The translations under genes and the position numbers were made by a program. Below, one piece after another: positions 16,662 through 25,610 of a stretch of 64,000 nt of DNA. Position 1 is the first letter of the stretch, and every line of letters starts with the position of its first letter. The notes under the pieces are model-generated. The model saw only the letters and a program-made list of their open reading frames with translations. It was not told the origin of the DNA and searched no databases. The stretch is from Flavobacterium oncorhynchi (lineage in GTDB: Bacteria > Bacteroidota > Bacteroidia > Flavobacteriales > Flavobacteriaceae), in NCBI RefSeq assembly GCF_002217355.1, contig NZ_MUHA01000017.1, positions 1 through 64,000 of the forward strand, given 5' to 3'.

Positions 16662-16692
16662 TACTTTAGCATAACAGAACGGAACAGAACGG
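16662..16692 (+). promoter_or_regulatory. GntR/xylB/xylA promoter with tandem 10-bp direct repeat
   Basis: TACTTTAG (16662-16669) resembles a -7 element. Directly after it AACAGAACGG occurs twice without a gap (16673-16682 and 16683-16692), ending one base before the first possible ATG. A tandem direct repeat at the start site is a plausible binding site for the regulator encoded next. Confidence 0.6.
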
Positions 16693-16693
16693 T

Positions 16694-17701
16694 ATGCTAA
16701 AAGAAGAAGAAAAATTTGAGTTTATAATGAATCACGAAAGTGACATTCCGAAGTACCAACAGTTAGTTGACGGAATCACAAATTCGATTGCGGAGAATAT
16801 TTTGCAAAAGGGAGATTTGCTTCCGTCTGTGAATGTGATCTGCAAAACGTATCAGCTTTCGAGAGATACGGTTTTTAAGGCGTATTCGATTTTAAAAGAG
16901 CAGAAAGTAATTGATTCTGTACCTAACAAAGGCTATTATGTAGCTGGAGAAACCAGAAAAGTGCTTTTAGTTTTAGATACGTTTAAGGCTTATAAAGAGG
17001 TTTTGTATCATTCGTTTGTGAATAATTTACCGGATAATGTGATTACCGATGTGCAGTTTCATCATTATAATATTGATGTTTTTAAAACGATCATCAATAA
17101 CGGAATCGGGAAGTATTACAAATACGTGGTGATGAATTTTGATCACAAAGAAATTGCTCCGGCTTTGTCGGCAATTTCGAAAGATAAATTGCTTTTGATT
17201 GACTGGAATATTCACACTGATAAAACGAATAATTATGTTTTTCAGGATTTCGGGAAAGCGTTTTATGAGTCTTTGACAGAAGCGACTGATTTGTTTAAAA
17301 AGTATAAAAAGATACAATTTGTGTATCCGGATTTTACAAATCACCCAAAAGAAACGGTTGAGTTTTTTAAGAAATTCTGTGCTGATTTCAACTTTGAATT
17401 TGAAATTATTACAGATCCTAAAAAGTTTAATATAGAAAAAGGAATGGCTTATATCAGTGTAAGCGACAGGATTTTGGGACACTTTTTAGAACAATGCAAA
17501 GAGAAAGATTTTGAACCGGGAAAAGACGTTGGATTTTTATCGTACAACGAAACCCCGATGAAGAAATTTATATACAAAGGAATTTCGGTTGTATCAACTG
17601 ATTTTAAAGAAATAGGAACCAAAGCAGCGGCATTTATTACGCATGACGAAGATACTCAGTGTTATGTGCCGACAAAATTAATAATAAGAGAATCATTGTA
17701 A
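16694..17701 (+). CDS. GntR-family regulator with sugar-binding domain, probable xylose regulator
   Basis: 335 aa. A GntR winged helix occupies residues about 15-85 (PKYQQLVDGITNSIAENIL, DLLPSVNVICKTYQLSRDTVFKAYSIL). It is followed by a LacI-like periplasmic-binding-protein domain from about residue 95 to the end, the layout of sugar-sensing GntR proteins in Bacteroidota. The second Met (16727, MNHESDIPKYQQ) is an alternative start and would leave the tandem repeat AACAGAACGG well inside the leader. The stop is 2 bp before xylB, so the regulator is probably autoregulated and senses xylose or xylulose. Confidence 0.9.
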   Translation: MLKEEEKFEFIMNHESDIPKYQQLVDGITNSIAENILQKGDLLPSVNVICKTYQLSRDTVFKAYSILKEQKVIDSVPNKGYYVAGETRKVLLVLDTFKAYKEVLYHSFVNNLPDNVITDVQFHHYNIDVFKTIINNGIGKYYKYVVMNFDHKEIAPALSAISKDKLLLIDWNIHTDKTNNYVFQDFGKAFYESLTEATDLFKKYKKIQFVYPDFTNHPKETVEFFKKFCADFNFEFEIITDPKKFNIEKGMAYISVSDRILGHFLEQCKEKDFEPGKDVGFLSYNETPMKKFIYKGISVVSTDFKEIGTKAAAFITHDEDTQCYVPTKLIIRESL

Positions 17702-17703
17702 GT

Positions 17704-19185
17704 ATGTATTATATTGGATATGATATTGGAAGTTCTTCTGTCAAGGCAGCCTTGGTAGAAGCAGAAACGGGTAAAAAAGTGATCGTTTTGAATGAACCGC
17801 AAAACGAAATGGAAATCCTTTCGATTCACCCAGACTGGGCAGAACAAGATCCTGAAATATGGTGGCAGCACATTTGTACGGCGACTAAAAGAGCCATTCG
17901 TGAATCAAATATCGATGCCTCGAAAATTCAGGGAATTGGTATTTCGTACCAAATGCATGGATTGGTAATTGTTGACAAAGATAACGCTCCGTTACGAAAT
18001 TCAATTATCTGGTGCGACAGCCGTGCGGTTGAAATTGGAAATACCGCTTTCGCCGAAATTGGAGAAGAAAAATGCATGTCGCATTTATTGAATTCGCCAG
18101 GAAATTTTACCGCTTCTAAACTGAAATGGGTTAAAGAAAATGAACCTGCGATTTACAATAAAATCTCAAAATATATGCTTCCGGGAGATTATATCGCTTT
18201 GAAATTGACAGGCGAAGTAACGACAACTAAAAATGGTTTGTCTGAAGGAATGCTTTGGGATTATAAAGAAAATAAAGTAGCCGACTGGCTTTTAGAATAT
18301 TACGGAATTGATACCGCATTGACTCCAAAAATTGTAGAAAATTTTACGAATCAAGGAGTTGTTACTGAAAAAGCTGCTGCAGAATCAGGTCTTCCTGCCG
18401 GAATTCCAATTGCGTATAGAGCGGGAGATCAGCCGAATAATGCTTTGTCATTAAATGTGCTTCGTCCGGGAGAAGTTGCAGCAACAGGTGGTACGTCGGG
18501 CGTTTTTTATGCTGTGACAGAAACAAATTCAGGAAAAAGTACTCGTGTAAACAACTTCGTTCATGTGAATTATGGGGAATCAAATCCGAGAGTTGGGAAA
18601 TTGCTGAATATAAACGGAGCAGGAATCCAATACCGATGGATGCGAAACAATATCGGAAATGAATCCTATGAAGAAATGAATGAAAAAGCATCTCAGATAA
18701 ATGTAGGTTCGCAAGGATTGGTTGTCATTCCGTTTGGAAATGGCGCTGAAAGAATGTTCAATAATAAAAATATTGGATCTCATATTTTAAACCTGAATTT
18801 TAATATTCATACCAACGCGCATTTATTCAGAGCATCTTTGGAAGCCATTGCATTTTCTTTTGTGTACGGAATGGAATGCTTGAAAGATGATAATGCAACG
18901 ATTAATGTAATTAGAGCTGGAAATGATAATTTATTCCGTTCTGAAATTTTCTCTAATACAGTTGCCACATTAATTGGTCACGAAATAGAAATTTACAATA
19001 CAACAGGAGCGGTAGGAGCAGCAAGAGCAGTTGGCTTGACAGATGGTGACTTTGAAAAATTTGGTTCAGGAATTACAACGAACGATCATGTAATGACCTT
19101 TTTGCCTCTAAAAAACAAAGAGGAATACGAAACGGCATATAAAAAATGGAAACAAGAATTAGAATTAATAATAACAACTAAATAA
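17704..19185 (+). CDS. xylB: xylulokinase
   Basis: 493 aa FGGY-family kinase that phosphorylates D-xylulose to xylulose 5-phosphate. The N-terminal phosphate loop reads YYIGYDIGSSSVKAAL. Other landmarks are SYQMHG at 81-86, IIWCDSRA, AYRAGDQPNNALSLN with catalytic Asp242, and AATGGTSG. An earlier in-frame Met at 17659 lies inside the GntR gene. Met 17704, two bases after that stop, gives the correct family N-terminus. xylA follows after about 9 bp. Confidence 0.96.
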   Translation: MYYIGYDIGSSSVKAALVEAETGKKVIVLNEPQNEMEILSIHPDWAEQDPEIWWQHICTATKRAIRESNIDASKIQGIGISYQMHGLVIVDKDNAPLRNSIIWCDSRAVEIGNTAFAEIGEEKCMSHLLNSPGNFTASKLKWVKENEPAIYNKISKYMLPGDYIALKLTGEVTTTKNGLSEGMLWDYKENKVADWLLEYYGIDTALTPKIVENFTNQGVVTEKAAAESGLPAGIPIAYRAGDQPNNALSLNVLRPGEVAATGGTSGVFYAVTETNSGKSTRVNNFVHVNYGESNPRVGKLLNINGAGIQYRWMRNNIGNESYEEMNEKASQINVGSQGLVVIPFGNGAERMFNNKNIGSHILNLNFNIHTNAHLFRASLEAIAFSFVYGMECLKDDNATINVIRAGNDNLFRSEIFSNTVATLIGHEIEIYNTTGAVGAARAVGLTDGDFEKFGSGITTNDHVMTFLPLKNKEEYETAYKKWKQELELIITTK

Positions 19186-19194
19186 AAAAATCAA

Positions 19195-20520
19195 ATGATA
19201 GTTTTAGGAGATAAAGAATACTACAAAGGTATTGGCCAAATTAAATTTGAAGGAAAAGAATCAGACAATCCGTTGGCATTTAAATATTACAATCCAGACC
19301 AGATTGTAGCTGGAAAAACAATGCGTGAGCACTTTAAGTTTGCTATTGCTTACTGGCATACTTTCTGCGGACAAGGAAGCGATCCATTCGGGCCAGGAAC
19401 ACAGCAATTTGCTTGGGATGCTTCATCAGATCCATATCAGGCAGCGAAAGATAAGGCAGATGCTGCTTTTGAATTCATCAGTAAAATGGGATTTGATTAT
19501 TTCTGTTTCCACGATTATGATTTGATTGCTGAAGGACCAACTTTCGTAGAATCAGAAAAACGTTTGGCATTCATTACAGAATACTTAAAAGAGAAAAAAG
19601 CAGCATCTGGAATTAAATTGCTTTGGGGAACTTCAAACTGTTTCTCAAATCCAAGATTCATGAACGGAGCGGCTACAAATCCTGATTTTAATGTAGTAGC
19701 AAGAGCGGGTGGTCAAGTAAAATTAGCGCTTGATGCAACAATTGCTTTAGGTGGAGAAAACTACGTTTTCTGGGGTGGTAGAGAAGGTTATATGTCTTTA
19801 CTAAACACAGATATGGGAAGAGAATTAGACCATATGGCACAATTCTTAGCAATGTCTAGAGACTATGCAAGATCTCAAGGTTTTAAAGGAACTTTCTTCA
19901 TCGAGCCAAAACCAATGGAGCCATCTAAACACCAATACGATTTTGACTCAGCAACTGCAATTGGATTCTTGAAAAATTATGGTTTAGATAAAGATTTCAA
20001 AATCAATATCGAGGTAAACCACGCTACATTGGCACAGCATACTTTCCAACATGAATTAGAAGTAGCGGCAAAAGCAGGAATGTTAGGAAGTATCGACGCA
20101 AACAGAGGAGATTACCAAAATGGATGGGATACAGACCAGTTCCCAAATAACATTCAAGAAACTACTGAAGCGATGTTGGTTTTCTTAAAAGCGGGCGGAT
20201 TACAAGGCGGTGGAGTTAACTTTGATGCTAAAATCAGAAGAAACTCTACAGATTTAGAAGATGTTTTCTTAGCGCACATTGGCGGAGCTGATACTTTTGC
20301 AAGAGCTTTACTGACAGCAGATAAAATCATCACTTCTTCTCCTTACGAAAAATTAAGAACGGAAAGATACAGCTCATTCGATTCTGGAAAAGGAAAAGAT
20401 TTTGCAGATGGAAAATTAAACCTTAAAGATCTTTATACTATCGCTCACGAAAATGGAGAATTAAATCTTCAAAGCGGTAAACAAGAATTGTTTGAAAATA
20501 TCATCAATCAATATATTTAA
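19195..20520 (+). CDS. xylA: xylose isomerase
   Basis: 441 aa class II xylose isomerase converting D-xylose to D-xylulose. The catalytic His is His106 in FCFHDYD. The metal-binding positions are Glu237 (FIEPKPMEP), Glu273 and His276 ([10 protein letters not shown]), Asp301 (SIDANRGD) and the WDTDQFP pair near 312-314. Length and the N-terminal [14 protein letters not shown] match the family. It is the last gene of the GntR-xylB-xylA unit. Confidence 0.98.
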   Translation: MIVLGDKEYYKGIGQIKFEGKESDNPLAFKYYNPDQIVAGKTMREHFKFAIAYWHTFCGQGSDPFGPGTQQFAWDASSDPYQAAKDKADAAFEFISKMGFDYFCFHDYDLIAEGPTFVESEKRLAFITEYLKEKKAASGIKLLWGTSNCFSNPRFMNGAATNPDFNVVARAGGQVKLALDATIALGGENYVFWGGREGYMSLLNTDMGRELDHMAQFLAMSRDYARSQGFKGTFFIEPKPMEPSKHQYDFDSATAIGFLKNYGLDKDFKINIEVNHATLAQHTFQHELEVAAKAGMLGSIDANRGDYQNGWDTDQFPNNIQETTEAMLVFLKAGGLQGGGVNFDAKIRRNSTDLEDVFLAHIGGADTFARALLTADKIITSSPYEKLRTERYSSFDSGKGKDFADGKLNLKDLYTIAHENGELNLQSGKQELFENIINQYI

Positions 20521-20530
20521 TAATTTATTT

Positions 20531-20666
20531 AAACACATAGAAACATAGGTTTGAGTCTTATTAATTAAGGTTGTTTTAAAAAATCTAGATTTTAACACAT
20601 AGTCTATGTTTGTTAAAACAAGTGAAACGCCTTTATAGACAAAGAAAACTATGTTTCTATGTGTTT
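20531..20666. repeat. 136-bp inverted-repeat element, family B copy 2
   Basis: Same ends and same length as the copy at 5391-5526, with the shared block GTGAAACGCCTTTATAGACAAAG. The left-half interior differs strongly, while the terminal 18 bp are conserved. It lies 10 bp after the xylA stop. Confidence 0.85.
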
Positions 20667-21025
20667 AAAATTTATTAGTGAAAAATTATCTAAAAAATAA
20701 AACTACAATATGATAGCCGTATAAAGTAAAAATTATTCAGCAGTTATTTTTATAATTTTTTTAGATGTTAATAGAGAAAATGTGTATTAAGATTATGGCT
20801 TTTTTGCATTGAGATTTAAGAAAAACAGATTGAAGGTTTAGTTACTGTTTTTTGAAAATTGAAACGAATAAAAAGTCAGTTTGATAAAATAATAAGTGAG
20901 TTTTTTTTATTGAAGGTTTTTTGAAGAGCAGAATCAATCAAAATGCACATTTTTTACGCACTAGAATGTAGACGCACTAAAGTGCGCCTCTATTAATTTA
21001 TTTACACAAAGAAATACTTACAGTT
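20667..21025. other. A/T-rich spacer with one small hairpin
   Basis: No credible reading frame is present. The only structure seen is CGCACT-AA-AGTGCG at 20973-20986, near another GCACT word. No clear promoter was found. Confidence 0.5.
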
Positions 21026-21127
21026 TTGTCATTTCGACGAAGGAGAAATCTCCACGAGAAGCTCCACAAAGATTGGACTCTCTATACGGAGTTACTTGCG
21101 GGGATTTCTCCTTCGTCGAAATGACAA
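21026..21127. repeat. family A inverted-repeat element, copy 5
   Basis: Arms TTGTCATTTCGACGAAGGAG and CTCCTTCGTCGAAATGACAA are perfect complements; the element is 102 bp. It ends about 70 bp before the transaldolase start. Confidence 0.9.
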
Positions 21128-21197
21128 ATTATACGGTTATACTTCGTGATAAACCGTATTGAAACTCGATTATAACCAACCACAAACCAAAAAACTT

Positions 21198-21854
21198 ATG
21201 AAATTTTTTATTGACACTGCCAATCTTCAGGACATTGAAGAAGCGCAGGCTTTAGGCGTTCTAGACGGCGTTACCACCAATCCGTCTTTAATGGCAAAAG
21301 AAGGCATTACAGGAAAAGAAAATATCCTGAAACACTATTTAGATATTTGTAATATCGTTGACGGCGATGTTTCGGCTGAGGTAATTTCGACTGAATTTGA
21401 TGGAATGATCAAAGAAGGAGAAGAATTGGCGGCTTTGCATCCTCAGATCGTAGTGAAACTGCCAATGATTGGTGATGGTATAAAAGCCTGTAGATACTTT
21501 TCTTCAAAAGGAATCAAAACCAATGTAACTCTAGTGTTTTCTGCTGGTCAGGCTTTGCTTGCGGCTAAAGCTGGAGCGACATACGTTTCTCCATTTTTAG
21601 GACGTTTAGATGATGTTTCGACAGATGGAATGCATCTTATAGAAGAAATTAGAGAAATCTACGATAATTACAATTATCAAACGCAGATTCTATCAGCTTC
21701 AGTAAGACATACAATGCATATTGTAAATTGTGCTAAAGTAGGATCAGACGTTATGACAGGTCCACTTTCTGCGATTAAAGGATTATTGAAACATCCGTTA
21801 ACAGATATTGGTTTAAAGCAATTTGTTGAAGATGCAAAAAAAATGAATCTGTAA
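21198..21854 (+). CDS. transaldolase, FSA/small transaldolase type
   Basis: 218 aa. The N-terminus [36 protein letters not shown] is the signature of the short transaldolase family. The Schiff-base Lys follows in the [31 protein letters not shown] region. An open frame begins at 21159, but Met 21198 gives the family start. The enzyme moves a three-carbon unit in the non-oxidative pentose phosphate pathway. Placed between xylA and the SusC operon, it probably helps absorb xylulose 5-phosphate. Members may instead act as fructose-6-phosphate aldolase, and sequence reading alone does not separate the two safely. Confidence 0.9.
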   Translation: MKFFIDTANLQDIEEAQALGVLDGVTTNPSLMAKEGITGKENILKHYLDICNIVDGDVSAEVISTEFDGMIKEGEELAALHPQIVVKLPMIGDGIKACRYFSSKGIKTNVTLVFSAGQALLAAKAGATYVSPFLGRLDDVSTDGMHLIEEIREIYDNYNYQTQILSASVRHTMHIVNCAKVGSDVMTGPLSAIKGLLKHPLTDIGLKQFVEDAKKMNL

Positions 21855-21887
21855 TATAATAGAATCCATTTTTTACTTTTTTTTGGG

Positions 21888-21920
21888 CTCCCCTCCAGCT
21901 ATTCTGAGGGGAGTTTTTTA
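21888..21920 (+). terminator. Rho-independent terminator after the transaldolase gene
   Basis: CTCCCCTC (21888-21895) pairs with GAGGGGAG (21906-21913) and is followed by six T residues, 34 bp after the stop codon. Confidence 0.92.
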
Positions 21921-21931
21921 TACAATAAAAG

Positions 21932-21941
21932 CAACCGATTG
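21932..21941. promoter_or_regulatory. LacI-type operator O5 (distal SusC leader)
   Basis: CAACCGATTG, identical to O1 and O3, lies directly behind the transaldolase terminator and 350 bp upstream of operator O6. Such a distance suits DNA looping. Confidence 0.65.
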
Positions 21942-22281
21942 TTACTGTTTTATTTTTTGTAAGAAATGTATTGTTTAGAGGTTAATTGTTTGATGTGCAG
22001 TTTGTAATGTCTTTTAAGTCTTGTTTTATAAGGGATTGTTAAGGATTTAGTTTAGTTTGATTTTCAATAGAATATTGCGAAGCTTTAGTCGGTTTAAAAA
22101 AAATATAGAAATTTAACATTTTATACTTTTTTTAAGATTTAGAGCTAAACAATTTATTATCTCTAACGTTTTCGTTGTGATTAAGCCTGTTTTTGATGAT
22201 TGTTTATTTATTTTTGATTATTTGTGTTTAAAACGTTTTTTTTTAATGGTATTTTTTTTAAATTGAGAAAAAAAATTAACG
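21942..22281. other. A/T-rich region between operators O5 and O6
   Basis: About 340 bp with no credible reading frame and no clear hairpin. It separates two identical operator sequences upstream of the SusC gene. Confidence 0.5.
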
Positions 22282-22291
22282 CAACCGATTG
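22282..22291. promoter_or_regulatory. LacI-type operator O6 overlapping the SusC -33 element
   Basis: CAACCGATTG. Its last three bases are the TTG of the SusC promoter. This position differs from O1 and O3, which lie at the start site. Confidence 0.75.
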
Positions 22292-22318
22292 TGTGTTGTT
22301 GTTTTTTGCATATATTTG
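22289..22318 (+). promoter_or_regulatory. promoter of the SusC-SusD xylan operon
   Basis: TTG (22289-22291), a 19-nt spacer and TATATTTG (22311-22318) match the Bacteroidota consensus exactly. The leader to the SusC start codon is about 110 nt. Confidence 0.75.
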
Positions 22319-22432
22319 TTTTGACTATAAGCTGTTATTTGTCTGATTTTAAAAAAGGGAAAATGATAGTAAGTCTGTTAAAAAAAGAAAAACTAACTAA
22401 ACCATACTATTAACTTATTAAACCAATTATTT

Positions 22433-25400
22433 ATGACTAACTTTTTAATTACTAAAAGCAGATCAAAATACTTTAAGAATTTGGGATTCTTGATCCTGAT
22501 ACTGGTATTTTCTGCTGCAGTAAATGCGCAAATTACTGTATCAGGTACTGTATCTGATAGTAATGGACCAATACCAGGTGTTAATATTATTGTGAAAGGA
22601 ACAAAGACAAGCACCGTTTCTAATTTTGATGGAACGTACACACTTCAATCTGTTCCTGCAAATAGTATTTTGGTCTTTAGCTTCATAGGATATAAAACAC
22701 ATGAAGTTTCGGTAAATAATAAAACTAAAATTGATGCTTTACTGGAAGAGAACTTAAATGATTTGAAAGAAGTTGTAGTTGTTGGATATGGAACTGTAAA
22801 AAGAGCAGATTTAACAGGAGCAGTTTCTACAGTCAGCAGTACAGCAATAACTCAATCTGTTGCAACAACAATCGATCAGGTTTTACAAGGACGTGCTGCT
22901 GGGGTGCAAATTCAACAGAATAGTGGTACGCCGGGAGGAAGTTCTTCGGTACGTATTCGTGGGATAAGTTCTATTACAGGTTCAAATGAACCTATTTATG
23001 TAATCGATGGTGTAATAATTGATGGAAACACAGGCTCTTTAAATTCAAATCCGCTTGCAGGAATCAACCCAAATGATATTGCTTCGATTGATATTTTGAA
23101 AGATGCCTCGGCAACAGCAATTTATGGTTCAAGAGCTGCAAATGGTGTTATTATGGTGACTACCAAAACGGGTAGAAAAGGAGATTTGACTTTAAACTTT
23201 GACAGTTACGTAGGATGGCAGCAAATGCCAAAAGAGTTACAAGTATTAAATCTTAGAGAATATGGTACTCTTAAAAATACTCGTGCTGATTTAGGAATCG
23301 TTCAAAGAGATCCTTATTTTATTCGCCCTGATTTATTAGGAGAAGGAACAAACTGGCAGGACGAATTATTTCAAACAGCTTTAATTCAAAATTATAATTT
23401 ATCAGCTTCTGGCGGTTCTGATAACACTACTTATGCATTAGGGATGTCATATTTTGACCAGGAAGGGACTATAATTGGTTCTTCTTTTGATCGTATGACT
23501 CTTCGTGGAGTAATTGATTCTCAGGTAAAGAAATGGATGAAAGTTGGAGTGAATATGAATGTTTACAAAACTAATCAGGTTACAACAGTAAACGATGATT
23601 CAGTAATTCTAACTGCGCTGAAACAAACTCCAAATGTTGCTGCACGTAATGCCGATGGTACTTTTGATGGCCCAGATACGACAGAATTTGTTCAAACAAA
23701 TCCATTAGGAATTGCTTTGTTGAAAGATAATCATGCTAAAAACTATGGAATTAGAGGAAATGCTTATGCTGAAATCAGTTTTACAAAAGATTTAAAATTC
23801 AAAACTCAATATTCGCTGGATTATGGTTTTGGAAATAACTACACTTTCAATCCATCTTATACTTTTGGTGCATTGTCTAATGAAGTGAGAGAAGGAAGCA
23901 GAACAAAATCGACAAGTGAAAACTGGATTTGGAATAATTTATTGACTTATAATAAAGTACTTGGAAAACACAGTATTAATTCTATGTTAGGTCAAGAATT
24001 ACAGGAACAAAAATGGGAAAATCTTTATGGATATCGTTCTGGATATTTAACAAACGGAGCTACAGATTTAAATGCAGGTGACCCAACAACAGCAAGAAAC
24101 TCAAACGCAAGTTCTACAAGATCACTTAGTTCTTATTTTGCAAGAGCTGCGTATTCATTTGATGATAGATACTTTTTAACAGGAACTATTAGAAGAGATG
24201 GATCTTCGCAATTTGCGGAAGATAACAAATGGGATTGGTTTCCGGCAGCAGGTTTAGCATGGAAAATATCAAGTGAAGGATTTTTAAAAGAGAATCAGAC
24301 GATTAACAATTTGAAATTACGAGCAGGATGGGGAGTTACAGGTAATTCAACTGTACCAAATAATGCTTACACATCTGTATATGGCACATCTGCAACAAAT
24401 TGGGGAAGTGGTCAAATTGCAACAAATACAGCTAATCCAGATTTAAAATGGGAAAAAACAAATCAAACTAATATTGGTTTAGATCTTGGACTTTTCAATA
24501 ATAGAATCGAAGTTACAGCCGATGTTTATTACAAGAAGACAGATGATTTATTATTAAGATTATCACTTCCAGCTTATGTTGGTACAACAGGGCAGGGATC
24601 TACAGCGCCTCCTTATGCTAATATTGGATCATTAGAAAATAAAGGTATTGAGTTTACAATAAACACAATAAATATGCAGCGAGAAGATTTTCTTTGGAAA
24701 TCAAATTTTAATATCTCGATGAATAGATTTAAAGTCTTGAAATTGAATTCAGAATCTGGAGTTTACGATCAGACTTTACAACAAGGTTCTGATGTAACAG
24801 TGGTTACTCGCAGCGCCGTAGGACAGACATTGGGTCAATTTTACGGATATAAAGTTATTGGGCGTTTTGAAAAAGCAACTGATTTTTATTATAAAGATGC
24901 AAGCGGAACAGTAAAACCAACAGCGCTCCCAGAAGGAATGCAGATTGGAGAAAACGGAGTTTGGATCGGTGATTATATGTTTGAAGATGTAAACAAAGAC
25001 GGAGTGATCAATGAGAAAGACGCGGGTTACATTGGAAATCCTAATCCAGATTTTACTTTCGGATTTACCAACAGCTTTTCTTTCAAAGGATTTGATGTGA
25101 GTATAATGTTTACAGGATCTTACGGAAACGATGTTTTAAATTATCAAAGACGCTGGTTAGAAAATCCTCGTGAGAATACCAACTTATTGAAAACAGCTTT
25201 AGGATATGCACAATTAGAATTAATTGATCCAACTGGGCCAAACGATTATCGCAATGTACAAATTGTAGGCGGAGATCCATATATGCCAAGAATTGGAGCT
25301 TCATCAGCATCTTCGGCCTCTAATTATCGTTTGAGCAACAGATTTGTAGAAGACGGATCTTATGTTAGACTTAAAAATATTTCATTAGGCTATAATCTGC

Positions 25401-25600
25401 CTAAGAGTTTATATTCTAAATATGGAATTTCAAATATCAAAGTATATTCAAATATGCAGAATGTTTTGACTTTTACAAAGTATAAAGGATATGATCCAGA
25501 AGTTGGTGCAATAAATCAAAACCAACTTTTAAATGGCATTGATAACGGACGTTATCCTTCGCCGGTAACAACTACTCTTGGAATAAATGTTAATTTCTAA
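22433..25600 (+). CDS. SusC-like TonB-dependent outer-membrane transporter (xylan)
   Basis: 1055 aa. The order is a signal peptide to about residue 31 (...SAAVNAQ), then a carboxypeptidase-regulatory-like domain (about 33-110, VSGTVSDSNGPIPGVNIIVKG). A TonB box region VVVVGYGTVKRADLTG follows, then a plug (VLQGRAAGVQIQQNSGTPGG, IYGSRAANGVIMVTTK), then a 22-strand barrel ending in TTLGINVNF. It imports oligosaccharides captured by SusD and the other surface lipoproteins. The SusD start lies 10 bp after the stop. The neighbouring xylanases make xylan oligomers the likely cargo. Confidence 0.97.
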   Translation: MTNFLITKSRSKYFKNLGFLILILVFSAAVNAQITVSGTVSDSNGPIPGVNIIVKGTKTSTVSNFDGTYTLQSVPANSILVFSFIGYKTHEVSVNNKTKIDALLEENLNDLKEVVVVGYGTVKRADLTGAVSTVSSTAITQSVATTIDQVLQGRAAGVQIQQNSGTPGGSSSVRIRGISSITGSNEPIYVIDGVIIDGNTGSLNSNPLAGINPNDIASIDILKDASATAIYGSRAANGVIMVTTKTGRKGDLTLNFDSYVGWQQMPKELQVLNLREYGTLKNTRADLGIVQRDPYFIRPDLLGEGTNWQDELFQTALIQNYNLSASGGSDNTTYALGMSYFDQEGTIIGSSFDRMTLRGVIDSQVKKWMKVGVNMNVYKTNQVTTVNDDSVILTALKQTPNVAARNADGTFDGPDTTEFVQTNPLGIALLKDNHAKNYGIRGNAYAEISFTKDLKFKTQYSLDYGFGNNYTFNPSYTFGALSNEVREGSRTKSTSENWIWNNLLTYNKVLGKHSINSMLGQELQEQKWENLYGYRSGYLTNGATDLNAGDPTTARNSNASSTRSLSSYFARAAYSFDDRYFLTGTIRRDGSSQFAEDNKWDWFPAAGLAWKISSEGFLKENQTINNLKLRAGWGVTGNSTVPNNAYTSVYGTSATNWGSGQIATNTANPDLKWEKTNQTNIGLDLGLFNNRIEVTADVYYKKTDDLLLRLSLPAYVGTTGQGSTAPPYANIGSLENKGIEFTINTINMQREDFLWKSNFNISMNRFKVLKLNSESGVYDQTLQQGSDVTVVTRSAVGQTLGQFYGYKVIGRFEKATDFYYKDASGTVKPTALPEGMQIGENGVWIGDYMFEDVNKDGVINEKDAGYIGNPNPDFTFGFTNSFSFKGFDVSIMFTGSYGNDVLNYQRRWLENPRENTNLLKTALGYAQLELIDPTGPNDYRNVQIVGGDPYMPRIGASSASSASNYRLSNRFVEDGSYVRLKNISLGYNLPKSLYSKYGISNIKVYSNMQNVLTFTKYKGYDPEVGAINQNQLLNGIDNGRYPSPVTTTLGINVNF

Positions 25601-25610
25601 AAACTGCACA

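Noticed and set aside
17659..17703. Earlier start of xylB inside the GntR gene
   Set aside because: The added residues have no counterpart in xylulokinases; Met 17704 gives the exact phosphate-loop N-terminus.
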